From: Thinopyrum elongatum
Lineage: Eukaryota > Streptophyta > Magnoliopsida > Poales > Poaceae
Length of the DNA stretch: 64,000 bases
Assembly: GCA_011799875.1 (NCBI GenBank)
Contig: CM022303.1
Coordinates: 544,637,632 to 544,701,631 of the forward strand
Reading direction: 5' to 3'
A model generated the notes under the pieces. That model was given only the letters and a program-made list of their open reading frames with translations. It made no database searches and had not been told where the DNA came from. Below, piece after piece: positions 9,980 through 21,729 of the stretch (positions within the stretch are counted from its first letter, which is position 1; each line of letters starts with the position of its first letter). The position numbers and the translations under genes were made by a program.

Positions 9980-12954
9980 AGAAAAGCGCTTGTTGGAAGA
10001 CAACCCAACACTTTTACCTACTGTTTTTGTGTGTTCACATGTTTAGGCTACTGTAGTGATCTTGTTTTATAGCTTTTGTTTCAATAAAGTGCCAAGTAAA
10101 GCCTTTGGGATAGTGTGGATGATAGTTGACTTGATTCTGTGCAAAAACAGAAACTTTTGCGTCCAGTGCAGAAATTCCTGTCTTTACTGGAACGCGGAAA
10201 AATTCTGAATTTTTTACAGGTGATATATATACAAATTATCTATGTTTTCCTAATTTTTCAGAATTTTTGGAGTAGCATAAGTATGGTTGGAGTACAGATT
10301 ACTACAGACTGTTCTGTTTTTGACAGATTCTGTTTCCAATGCATAGTTTGCTTGTTTTCTAGTTTCTATGGCTTATATTGCTCAAAATAAATTGTGGAAA
10401 TGATATGCTACAGTAGTAATTGTGTGGAAACTATTATGAATCTTGTCTTTGACAGTACCAAAGTGAAATGGTTTGCTCTTTATCATACTAAACTATATCA
10501 CGAAGTTCCGTTAAGTTTTGTGTGAATGAAGTTTTCAAGTTTTGGGTGAGATGTCGACATGAGGAGAATAAGGAGTGACAAGACCCTAAGATTGGGGATT
10601 CCCAAGGCACCCCCAAGGCAATATTCAAGGAATATCCAAGCAACTAAGCTTGGGAATGCCCCGGAAGGCATCGCCTCTTTCGTCTTCAACATTATCGGTA
10701 ACCTCACTTGGAGCTATATTTTTATTCGTCACATGTTATGTGTTTTGCTTGGAGCATAATTTTATTTTATTAGGATTTTCTTGATGTTATTTAGAATAAT
10801 GTTTTGCATCTTTTATTTCAATAAAAGTGGCAAGGATAGCCATCACCATGCTTATTTTGCAAGTATATGTGTTGATGTTTCAAAACAGAAAGTTTATCGA
10901 TGTTGCAAAAATTCCCGAGAAAAGTCAGAATGTGATAAAATGTTGAAACTTTTTGCAAAATAAGATCTGATAAATTTTCTAGTGTGGTAAATTTTCATAA
11001 TTTTTGGAGTTAAAGAAGTATTGATACTCTTGCATTCTTTACAGACTGTACTGTTTTGGCAGATTGCTGTTATGTTTGCATTGTTTGCATATGTTTGCTT
11101 GTTTAATGATTCTATTTCAGGATAGGAGTATTAAATATGCAGAGGCATTTAGTATGCAATGTTGAATAATAATTTTTGTGATTTTCTACAGTAGAGAATG
11201 ATAAGGTTTTTGCATTGGTTTATACTAACTTATCTCACGAGTTCTTGTTGAGTTTTGTGTGTATGAAGTTTTTAAGATTTAGGGAAACCGTGATATAAAA
11301 GGAATTAAGGAGACACAAAAGCTCAAGATTGGGGATGCCCAAGGCACCCCAAGATAATATATCAAGAAGTCTCAAGCATCTAAGCTTGGGGATGCCCCGG
11401 TAGGCATCCCACCTTTCTTCATCAACAATTATCGGTTAGTATCGGTTGAGCCTAAGTTTTTGCTTCTTCACTTGAGTTGTGCTATTCTTGGAATGTCATT
11501 TTGTTTTGTTTAACTTCCTGTTTTAATAAAATACTTAGATCTGAAAGTTTTTAAATAAGAGAGAGTCCTCAATTAGCTACCCCTTTACTTAACTACTCGC
11601 TTGATCTTCACTTATATCTTTTTGTAGTAGTTTGTCATTCACTCTTGTGCTTCACTTATATCCTATGAGTAAATTGTTGAATGAATTGAATATCATGAAG
11701 TTGAAATTATATGTTCATATCATGCCTAGTGGTAGCTTCACATTGGTTTAGAAAGTGAAATCTTTTGAAGCTTGACAATCACAATATTGGTCATACAAGC
11801 AATTCATGAATTATTACTATAAGGAAGAGAACTTTCACATGCAAATACACTATCTTGGAAATCTTTTGTGATTGTGAGCCCCCATCAAAATATTATATGC
11901 CAAAATTGTTGACGTTGGACAAGGAAGACAACGTAATGATTTATGTTTGTTCATATTCACATAGAAGTTATATTGTCATAGATCCTTCAGCATGTGGTGC
12001 TTGCCCCCCATCTTTGCTAGCCAAAAATTCCGCACCAAGTAGAGATACTACTTGTGCATCCAAAAACCCTTAAACCCAAATCTTATTTTCAAGAGTCCAC
12101 CATACCTACCTAAGGATTGAGTAAGATCCTTCAAGTAAGTTGTCATCGGTGCAATAAGGCAATAAAAATTGCTTCTAAAAGTGTTTGATCATTTAGTGTA
12201 AGAGAAAATTGAGCGTTGTACGAACTTGTGATGGCAAAGAATAAAAGCGACAGACTGCATAATAAAGGTTGCTATCATAAGGGGAAATATAACGTGATGT
12301 TCTTTTGCACTAAGGGATTGAGCATACAAACAAAAAGCGCATGGCAACCTCTGCTTCCCTCTGTGAAGGGCCTACCTTTTACTTTTATGTATTTACTTTC
12401 ATGCAAGAGTCAAAGTTTTTCTCTCTATTCCTTTTTATTTTTCTCTTTTGGCAAGCATCATGTGGTGAGGAAAGATCTAGGCACATATATCCAGTTGGAT
12501 ATGGGTTGCATGAGTTATTATTGTTTACATCACCCTTGAGGTGAATACGTTGGGAGGCAAAATTATAAGCCCCTATCTTTCTATGTGTCCAGTTGAAACG
12601 TTTTGCTCATGTGTATGCGGTGAGTGTTAGCAATTATAGAAGACTATATGATGGTTGAGTATGTGGAGCTCTTACTTAGACTTTGTTGAATAAGTTGAAT
12701 TGCAATTGTTTGGTGACTAAGAATATAGGTTGTTGAGTTTCAAGAGAATTCATTGTTTGAACCTTAACATGTGAATTGGTTGCTACTTTGTCATGATGAG
12801 TTTTATGAGAAAGAGTTGATGTTAGGATTCTAGGGAAAGTGATTGAAATTATCATTGATCAAACTTATGCACTTTGCTAGCATTCACACTTCATAAATTA
12901 TTTCTTTTATCATTTACCTACTCGAGGACGAGTAGGAATTAAGCTTGGGGATGC
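9980..12954 (+). other. Noncoding internal region of element A with repeated hairpins, ending in a polypurine tract
   Basis: There is no convincing ORF. A hairpin-forming motif (gcgcttgttgg...caaccc) follows the ORF relic at about 9988-10010. Two blocks at 10583-10675 and 11316-11412 combine a ggatgcccaaggcaccc motif with aagcttgggGATGCC and its inverse GGCATC. At 12001-12113 is a block shared with D, E and family C (cttgtgcatccaaaa, then agtccaccatacctacct). At 12345-12375 is the shared cttccctctgtgaaggg hairpin. The purine-rich aagcttggggatgc at 12941-12954 abuts the 3' LTR and fits a plus-strand primer site. E and D carry the same layout on the minus strand. Confidence 0.7.
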
Positions 12955-14380
12955 TGATACGTCTCCAACGTATCTATAATTTATGAAGTATTCATGCTGC
13001 TATATTATCATTCTTGGATGTTTTACAATCATTTTATAGCAAATTTATATCATTTTTTGGGACTAACTTATTGACATAGTGCCCAGTGCCAGTTGCTGTT
13101 TTTTGCTTGTTTTTTACATCGCAGAAAATCAATACTAAACGGAGTCCAAACGCAGCGAAACTTTTTGTGGATTTTTTATGGACCAGAAGACATCCAATGG
13201 GCCAGAGCAGCACCTGGGGGGTGCCCCAAGGGGGGCACAACCCACCAGGGCGTGCCTGGGCCCCCAGGCACGCCTCGATGGGTTGTGCCCACCTTGGTGG
13301 CCTCCCGCACCGCCTCTTCGCCCTATAAATTGCCAAATATTCCAAAAACCCTCGAGAAGACCCTAGATTAGAAGTTCCGCCGCTGCAAGCCTCTGTAGCC
13401 ATGAAAAACTAATCTAGACCCCGTTCCAGCACCCTGCCGGAGGGGGAAATCATCACCGGTGGCCATCTTCATCATCCCAGCGGCCACCACGATGAGGAGG
13501 GAGTAGTCCACCCTCGGGGCTGAGGGTTTGTACCAGTAGCTATGTGTTTAATCTCTCTCTCTCTTGTGTTCTTGAGATGCACAATCTTGATGTATCGCGG
13601 GCTTTGTTAATATAGTCGGATCATACAGTGTTTTCCCCTCTCTATCTTGTTGTGATGAATTGAGTTTTCCCTTTGAGATTTCGTTTTATCGGATTGAATA
13701 GTTTTATGGATTTGAGAGCACTTGATATATGTCTTGCATATGAATACCCGTGGTGACAATGGGGTATTATATTGATTCACTTGATATATGTTTTGGCACT
13801 CAACTCGTAGATTCCCGAGGTGACATTGGGGTAATCTATGCATAGGGGTTGATGCACGTTCTTGTCTTTGTTTCTCTGGTAGAAATCTTGGGGCACTCTT
13901 TGAGGTTCTTTGTGTTGGATTGAACATTATGAATCTGAATTTGCTTTGGTGTTATTTTAGTACGAACTCTTGGATAGATCGATCGGAAAGAATAGCTTTG
14001 AGGTGGTTTCGTACCCTACAAACAATTTATTCTGATGTTCTCCGCTAGATAGGAACTTTGGAGTGATTATTCATTGCACGTTGAGGGATGGTTATATGAT
14101 CCAATTATATTAGCATTGTTGAGAGATTGCACTAGCGAAAGTACGGACCCTAGGCCTTGTTTTCAAGCATTGCAATACCGTTTGTGCTCATTTTTGTCAC
14201 TTGCTACCTTGCTGTTTTTATTTATTCAGATTATAAAAATATATTTCTACCATCCATATTACACTTTTATCACCATCTCTTTGCCGAACTAGCGCACCTA
14301 TACAATTTGCCATTGTATTGAGTGTGTTGGGGACACAAGAGATTTCTTGTATTTGGTTGCAGGGTTGTTTGAGAGAGACC
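12955..14380 (+). repeat. 3' LTR of element A, first part
   Basis: It starts TGATACGTCTCC right after the polypurine tract. It has the inverted repeat at 13236-13287 and TATAAAT at 13324-13330. It matches the E LTR (58571-60267) in reverse complement along its length. Element B interrupts it after 14380, and the last 135 bp lie at 23763-23897. The total of ~1.56 kb is slightly shorter than the E LTR because of internal deletions. Confidence 0.87.
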
Positions 14381-15333
14381 TGTAGGAGATATGCCCTAGA
14401 GGCAATAATAAATGTTATTATTTATCTCCGTGTTCATAATTAGGTTTATGTTCCATGCTATAACTGCTGTGGTTCCCGAGCCCGTATATCCATAAAGGCT
14501 CTGGGGAAAACCCATGTGCACGTGTGGAATAATAAACGGTAAAATGTATTCCTAGTCATGCCTCTAAGACTAGCTCAGGTGTTGCATGATGATTATGTTT
14601 TCCCAATCATAGGCATGTCTATGCCAGCAACTTTGAGGGCACAAATGTTAGAAGAACATTTGTGTTGAATCGACCCGATTGATGTTATGCTATGAGATAC
14701 ATTCGTCACAAGTTTATGGTTAATAACACAGAGATGGTTAATGTTTGCATGATTCCTCAGACCATGAGAGTATCGAGTTTCTTCATGCTTGATTCATGAA
14801 CTTTGGGGTTTGTTAAACGTCATCCATAAATGGATGGCTATTACGGCGGCTTACGGGTTCATGGGAAAGTATGTCAAGTAACTTGATAGCTCAAGATTGG
14901 GATTTGCTCCTCCGACGATGGAGAGATATCTCTGGGCCCTCTCGGTGTTACGGTATCCATCATCGTCTGGCCAGACACTATGTGATTTGATCACGGGGAT
15001 GCCGGAACACGGTAACGAGAAAAGAGAACAATACCGGTAACGAGGTAACTAGCATAGTGGACAAGTTGTTGATCCACGGGAATGCCTACATGTCTCACCT
15101 CGGGTATTTGTAACATATCGCGAAGCAACAGGAATAGCACACGGCAACTGGAGGTTCACTCGAATATTCATTCGTGTGGGTATAGGGGTCAATATGGGTG
15201 TCCACGGCTCCGATGTTGATCATTGATCGGAAGGGGTTCCGTGTCATGTCTATACTTCACCGAACCTATAGGGTCACACGCTTAAGGGTCATCTATCTGC
15301 TGAATACTAGACAGGAAGTCTGAGAGAAAATCA

Positions 15334-15559
15334 CCGAAAAAGTTTCGGACACCGAAAAGTTTCGGACAGCGGAAAAGTTCCGCAGAGAGAGGTCACCGGA
15401 TGAGTTCCGGTGAAACTGAAAAGTTGTTTCAGGGGATACCATTAAGTCAAAATGGTTTCGGCACATGCCTGATAATTCTTGGAGGATGCCAGAATCATTC
15501 TGGAAACTTCTGGGAATTTTCTGGAAGAAAAACCGAAAATGTTCCGGGGCTGCCGGAAC
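15334..15559. repeat. Series of short perfect palindromes in the element B LTR
   Basis: At least seven stems follow one another: CCGAAA/TTTCGG (15334-15348), the same pair with a shorter loop (15352-15365), GCGGAA/TTCCGC (15369-15383), CACCGGA/TCCGGTG (15394-15412), CTGAAA/TTTCAG (15416-15432), CCAGAAT/ATTCTGG (15489-15503) and GTTCCGG/CCGGAAC (15541-15559). Stem sequences differ while pairing is kept. The 3' LTR has the same series near 22683-22908. Confidence 0.85.
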
Positions 15560-15722
15560 CGCTTCAGATGCTTTTCGCAGATGAAATCACTAAACTGGAA
15601 TTGTTCCAGAACGCGTTGAAAATTATTTTAGTGGGTACTGGAAATGTTCTAAGCCCACATAAATATTTTCAGTTTGAACGGACGCTGAAAAATGTCGTCG
15701 TGAATAGTGAAAGTGCTTTTTG

Positions 15723-15814
15723 GGTGGCTTCTTGGAGAAGCCACCTTGAGGGTCCTTTGGTATTTTTCCCCTTGGCTTCTTGGAGAAGCCACCCTTGGGC
15801 TTGGCCTATAAATA
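15723..15814 (+). promoter_or_regulatory. Duplicated palindrome and TATA box of the element B LTR
   Basis: GGTGGCTTCT and AGAAGCCACC pair across TGG at 15723-15745. A shorter copy (GGCTTCT/AGAAGCC) lies at 15774-15790. TATAAATA follows at 15807-15814, so transcription probably starts near 15840. Confidence 0.75.
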
Positions 15815-16028
15815 GGGGTGGAGGGGGCTGCCTAAAGACTCACTCCTTCTCACATACAAGTGCCATGCAATGATCTGGCTTCTCTCTCCCTCCCACGAAA
15901 AGAGTTTCGTAGAGCCGAAAGGCTGTCTGGGTTCCGGTGGGAACTAGTTCTGGACGGCGAAGCCCTGCCGGATAGTTGACACCGTATGTGTGCAACTCTG
16001 TAGAGAGGTCGTAGTTTCGATCTTAGTG

Positions 16029-16209
16029 CCCGAGGGGCTGTTTGTGAGTGCCTCCCGAAGGGCTGTCCAAGTGACGGTCCGAGTTCTGTGAGTCCTCCCG
16101 AAGGGCTGTCCGAGTGACCGTTCGAGTTTCGAAGGTCCTCCCGAAGGGCTGTCCGCGACACCGTCCGGGGGACTGTTTGACCGCCTCCCGGAGGGCTGTC
16201 CGAAGGGAA
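16029..16209 (+). repeat. CCCGAAGGGCTGTCC tandem array in the R/U5 part of the B LTR
   Basis: The motif cctcCCGAAGGGCTGTCC and close variants occur about six times in 180 bp, spaced 25-55 bp apart. It lies downstream of the TATA box, so it should be transcribed. The CCCGAAGGG core is close to palindromic. Confidence 0.8.
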
Positions 16210-16409
16210 GACGAGGGTATACATCCTCGCGGTTGGGAGGTCGTAAATCCTAGCTGCGGGGATCTGCACCACCGATCGTCATCGACTCTACTTTCGCTGC
16301 GCTACGAGTCGGTAACGAAAATGATCAAACCTTGTATGCAGTCTCCATAGTGGTCCTGGGCTGGTGCGTAGGTCGGAAAATTTTTGTTTTCTGCTGCGTT
16401 ACCCTACAG

Positions 16410-16423
16410 TGGCATCATGAGCC
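16410..16423 (+). other. Primer binding site of element B
   Basis: TGGCATCATGAGCC starts two bases after the LTR. It resembles the usual Copia site TGGTATCAGAGC for initiator methionine tRNA, with some divergence. Confidence 0.6.
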
Positions 16424-19400
16424 GTGCTATGCGTAGATGCAGGTTGCGATCTAGAATACATAGAGATGTATGGGTGTTGCACAATATAATTAGGTAGTAG
16501 ATGAGTTCTATTACTGAAAATTATTTGTGCGGGTAGCAGATGAAATCTGTTACCCGATGTTCTTGTTGCTTCCCTAGAATTTGCGTATTTCTGATCTTGA
16601 TAACAGTATGGTGGAGTTTCAAAGTTCTGGCAATCCGCGATCCTGATTGATCAACGAAGTGCTAACAGTTCATTGAATTCCACCGTAGTTAAAAGGAAAG
16701 ATGAAATTTCGCAGACAAAAGGGCAATGCAGATATGATCTGCACGGGGGTCACGCGTATGACAAAGTTTAGTATGGGGCTCGAGATTTTATTATCTCGGT
16801 TTTCATACACCCTGGAAAGTTAATCTAGCGACTTGAATTATCATACTTGATGATGGACGTTGGTAGTTTCGGTTTGTTTCGAAACCTTAGAAGCCACGTA
16901 AAAACAAGTTTTTGCATGAACCGATTAGAGGCGTCTAACTTGGTTTTGCAGGAGGGTTTGCATGTGCATATGATGTGGTATAGGAGTGCTCATATTTAAT
17001 TTGATTATGTATGAGATGACTATATGATGTAAATTGATTAACATGACCTGTGTGTCATGATTCGGCATGATGGCTGGAGCCATATGATTGCACTTTAAAT
17101 AACCTGCGTGTCAAACTTGTTGTAATGCATTATTTTATTAGCTATAGAGATAGCAATATTATCTGGTGCATCGACAAGGTGGTGGCAATCTTCGCAAAGG
17201 TGAACACCGACGCGAATGCCGAAGACGAAGAAATACAAGACTTCTCCGTCAGAAAGGGCTATACCATATCATGCTATTATGAATTGCCTGAGATGTTTAT
17301 CCCTTATGTTGCACCCTTCTTGATTGCGCGGTAGTCGCTTTTATTAGGGTCATCTCTCACAAAATATCAAGTAGTTAGTGTTCTCCCAAGTGTAGCACCG
17401 TCACGGCACCTAACTTTTCGGGGCATCACATGGACACATGGGTGCGAACGATTAGGGAAGTGTGAGGCGGGTGAGTTGAGACCTCGCAGCAAGATCACTT
17501 GGTTGTCTTGACGTTCTGGAGGAGCGTCCTGAGCTCGGAACACGCCCATCGAAAGATGAACAAGAGTCACATAGAGATGTGATTGGCAAGTTGGCCTATC
17601 GATTGCAATTCTCGTCACTTGAGATGGACACATCCTTGGCGTTGAATTGTAATATGGATCTTGAATCACTCACAATCAATTATGAGAGATATTGATTTGA
17701 GTGGGAGCGCACTATTGAATTAACTTGTTTAATTCTCAGTGCAATTAATTTTGAACACTGTCTAAGTGTGGTTTGCTAATAGTTGTAGAATAATGGCTCG
17801 CGTTTCCACCTTCCCTATTAAAATTGAATAGCTGTTAAATATCTGGTTAAAACTTTACGGTTGGTAACGTAATGTGAGGATTGTCCTCAAGAGTGCCAAG
17901 AAGGACTTTGTCCTATCGCATACTTTCGGTATTCTCTCGCTTATGCTATGGATCATGTGACTCTCGTCCTTCGATCCAAAAGCTAGAATTCCATTTTTAG
18001 TCAAGTGCAATATGTTTGCGTCCATGAGACCCGAACTTCGAAAGTTTGGATAGTTATGTGATATTCATGGAATCTGAAAATCATTTTCAGAGACAGACAA
18101 AGGCTAAAAGATATGAGATATCCAAAGCAATGTTTGTTTGCAAACTATTAGTAAAGGAGTTTACTATGCATTAGACTAATAAGAGAGGGATCCAGTAGAA
18201 CGCCTGTCATATGATGAAAGGTGAATAAAACAAACAACTTAAAGAGAATGGAAGTGTCCGAAGGGTGTTGGTGAAACTTTCACGCCTAGGAAGTCCGGGG
18301 CTAACGCCACTCTTAAGTTGGATGCTTCTTCTGAGAGTAGGAGAAATACTGAAAGTTAAACTGTTAGAAGTATGAAGGCAAAAAGAAAGAAGACTGGAAT
18401 ATCCAGCTCATGTATGAATGTCATACAAGTTTTTGATGTATAGAAGGCTGGTAAAAGATATAGTTCTTGGGAATTATGGTTAAACATGTTAATCACTAAT
18501 TCTTGGGTATTGTGAGACAATCACAAAGATACCCGCTCGATTGCATTCTGTTGCAATTCGATGTAAGAACTACTATGGCCTAAAAGACTAGCCAGAAATG
18601 AGGTTTAGGTATACACAGGGAACATAGTAAATGTTACTATACCTTCCATCGGTGTATTACCGTCTGTATTTATTTTTATAATTCGTTTGGAGTTTCACAA
18701 ACTCTAGCCCATTGCATAAGGTATCTTGAAAGAAGGTTGTTTATAAGAGAACTTTTGATGTTCGATGTTATGAATAACATAAGGGCCATACTTTCATTAT
18801 GAATGAGATGTATGTTATGAATATTGATAATAATACATTACCTCTGGGTTTACTTTCATAATTCATTTTAGAGTTTCATACACTCTAGCTCGTTGCACAA
18901 TGTTTGTTGCAAAAGAGTTGTTCATAAAAACAACAATTGTTGTTCAGTATTATGAATAACATGAAGTGCCATGCTTCCATCCTAGATGGGACGTATGTTA
19001 TGAATATTGATGGTAATATGATACATCCATAACACTGACGCTAAATGTCATAAGACTAAAAGAATACCACACAAGTGTGGCACTGCATTTGGTCACATTG
19101 GAGAAACCCGCATGGAAAATTCCATTATGATGGATTTTGAAGTCGTTTGATTTTGAATCACCTGACACTTGCAACTTTCCTCCGAAAAGTAAAGTGACTG
19201 AAATACCGTTCACAGGCCATAAGGAACAAGCAAAGAACTTATTGGTGATCATACATTTTGATATATGTAGTCCGATAAATGTTGTTGCAAGTAGTGGATT
19301 TATCTATCTTCAGAAATGACTCAAGTAGATATATGGATATTTACTTGATGAGACGTAAGTCTGGATCTTTTGAAATCATTTGAAAGGTTTTCAAAATGAA

Positions 19401-21718
19401 GTAGAAGTTATTGTAACAAGAAAATTATGTTTCTACAATTCGATTGCAGAAAGAAATATTTGAGTTACAAGTTTAGCGAATGTCTGATGAGTTGTGAAAA
19501 GAGTTTCATAACTTACACCTCCCGGAACACCACTGTGAGTGGAAAGTCCGTGAAGATGTAATCGAACCATTTATGACATGGTAAGATCAAAGATGACATG
19601 AATAAATTTGCCATTATCCCTTTTAAGGTGATGCTTTAGAGACTGCGGCTTTTACACTGAAAAGGGCTCCATCGGGTCTGTTGAAATGACACCATGGTAT
19701 GGTATGCCCAACCATGTCATATCTTTTCTTAACATTTGGAATATGGGGCTTGTGTAAAAGGTTACAAACCTATTTCAAATCAGGCAAGTGCTACTTTGTA
19801 GGTTATCCCAAGTAATTGGGTATTCCTCCCTCACTATACCGAGGCAAATAGGTTTGCCACAAAGAACGGTATGCTTTTTGAAGAAAATGGTTCTTTCAAA
19901 AGGTGAGTGGGAGAATAGTGCAACTCGACAAGATAAACAGTATCTTCGTCATCAGGTCAAAGGAAAGAGACCTTGGAAGCAATTCCAGAGTTTCCTACTG
20001 CGACTGATACGGAAGTCTCTACAATAAAATGTATGGACTTCGGTCGAACTTGCAGCTGAACCACGTAGGCAAGGCTCGTGCAAACCTCTCAGGTGCGCAA
20101 ATGAGATATTGTTGTTAGACAACAGTATACCTACGATACACAAGGAAGCGTTGATGGGCCCTGACTCCGGAATTGGCTAAATGCCAATACAATCCGAGAT
20201 AGTTTCCATATAAGTGATTCAAGAGTAAAACCTTGATACACCTTTCGGAAGACTTAGAGTCCGACGAATATTTATGGAACTATAACTGATACGAATAAAA
20301 ATGTTTTATCCAGAAAGCTCGACTTGTTGCAATATACAAGTTCAAGGAGTTGACTACGATGAGGTTGCTTCACCGTAGCGATGCTTAAAGTCGGTTCGGG
20401 TTGAACTAGCAATTAATACATATTTCATATCATGAGATATAAAACAATGGATGACAAAAGGATTTCCACCTGATGGAAATGAAACCAAGGACTTGCATGT
20501 GTTACAGTCCAAGGTATTTTGTCAATCCAGAGGATGCTAGTAAGTATGCAAACTTCAGAGTTCCAGCAATGGACAGAAGAGAGCAAAATGGAGTTGGAAT
20601 CTTTGTGTTTTGATGAAATGGTTAAAAGGGTTTTGACTTCATCAATGGGTAACGAAGATGCTTGTGATTCAAGAAAGTAAGTGGGAGCATAATAATATTT
20701 CTAAAAACGTTGTGTGCTTGACACATTGTTAATTGGAATTAAATTTCTTGACACGAATTAGGACTTCATTTAAAAAGGGTTTTTTTTTGATGAAGTGCTT
20801 GGGCTAAATAGCCTTAATATTAGGCATGATGATCTATGGAGATAGATTTACCTGATGGGGCTGAGCAAAGATACATATTGACAAAATGCTAAAACCTTTT
20901 AGCATTAAAAACCGTCAAGGAGTGATTCTTGCCGAAGTCACATGGAAAGAGTTTTTGCAAGACTCGGTGTCCCAAAACACTGATGAGCAAAATACATGAT
21001 GGAGATTCCACACACTCTTGTGTTTGGATTAATCATGTATTCCATGGTATGTAAAAACAACCAGATATGTCCAATACTCCAAAGTTGTTGCGAGTATAAA
21101 TACCAAGGTGATCAAAAGTTCTGATCATGGGACAACAGTGAAAAAGGGTCATTGAGTACTATAGTAGCACTGATGACATGTTTTCTCGCAAGCGGAGATC
21201 ATGAAGATTTCGTTGTAAAAGGTTACATCGATACAGTCTTCATCCATGCTCCAAGCGATTTTTGATTTAATTTGAGGGTTTTGTGTAAAACACAATATGG
21301 TGGCACGGTAGTTGGAAATTGTTCCAAACAAGTTACTGTGGCGAATTCTATAACAGAGGCGAAGTATGTTGCCGCTTTTAAAAGCGAGAAAGAAGATGTT
21401 GAATCATATAGTTCATTCATGAACTTAGTATGGTTCCAAGATGGCTTTTGTCAATGGGACACTACTGTAGGTAGTTGCTCCGTAACTCAGTCTGAGGAAT
21501 CCAGGTTCGACCTGTGATTCACATACATACAAAGCCAAGTCCACACAAAATATGAATTTTGTGAAAGCGTGAAAATGTGAGGATATGCAAAGATACACAC
21601 GGAGCTGAAGTCGTCAGATCCGTTGGACATCAGGCTATACCACAAGCGAAGCATATTTACACCAGTGTGCCACAGGTGTAAAGTGCATTAGCATTAACTA
21701 GATTATTGACTCTAGTGC
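16424..21718 (+). pseudogene. Decayed Copia gag-pol region of element B
   Basis: No frame stays open beyond about 80 codons. Remnants are recognisable in Copia order. Near 19140-19316 the translation runs SFDFESPDTCNF...PFTGHKEQAKNLL..IHFDICSPI, which resembles the integrase zinc-finger/core border. Near 20860-21060 it matches the C-terminal RT part around MYSMVC. Near 21290-21410 it gives QYGGTVVGNCSKQ and NSITEAKYVAA, the RNase H segment (normally DSTTEAEYIAA). Gag cannot be identified. The amount of damage contrasts with the near-identical LTRs. Confidence 0.75.
18660..19030 (+). repeat. Direct duplication of ~180 bp in the element B internal region
   Basis: Two diverged copies start near 18668 and 18850. 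Each contains tttcataattcgttt/cattttagagtttcacaaactctagc, then a gttgttcataa motif, tatgaataacat, and tatgttatgaatattgat. Divergence between copies is large, so the duplication predates the insertion. Confidence 0.65.
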
Positions 21719-21729
21719 AAGTGGGAGTC
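21719..21729 (+). other. Polypurine tract of element B
   Basis: A purine-rich AAGTGGGAGTC-type motif directly precedes the 3' LTR, as expected for plus-strand priming. Confidence 0.65.

Larger units (their letters stand above)
14381..16408 (+). repeat. 5' LTR of element B
   Basis: It is 2028 bp with TG...CA ends. The U3-like part contains a dense series of short perfect palindromes at 15334-15559 and two copies of a palindromic element at 15723-15790. These are followed by TATAAATA at 15807-15814. Downstream, 16029-16209 is a short tandem array. The open frames seen here on both strands overlap these repeats, are duplicated in the other LTR, and are not believable genes. Confidence 0.92.

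Noticed and set aside
15400..16350. ORFs of 157, 140 and 78 codons in the element B LTR
   Set aside because: They overlap palindromes and the short tandem array, run on both strands, and are repeated only because the LTR is repeated at 22749-23699.
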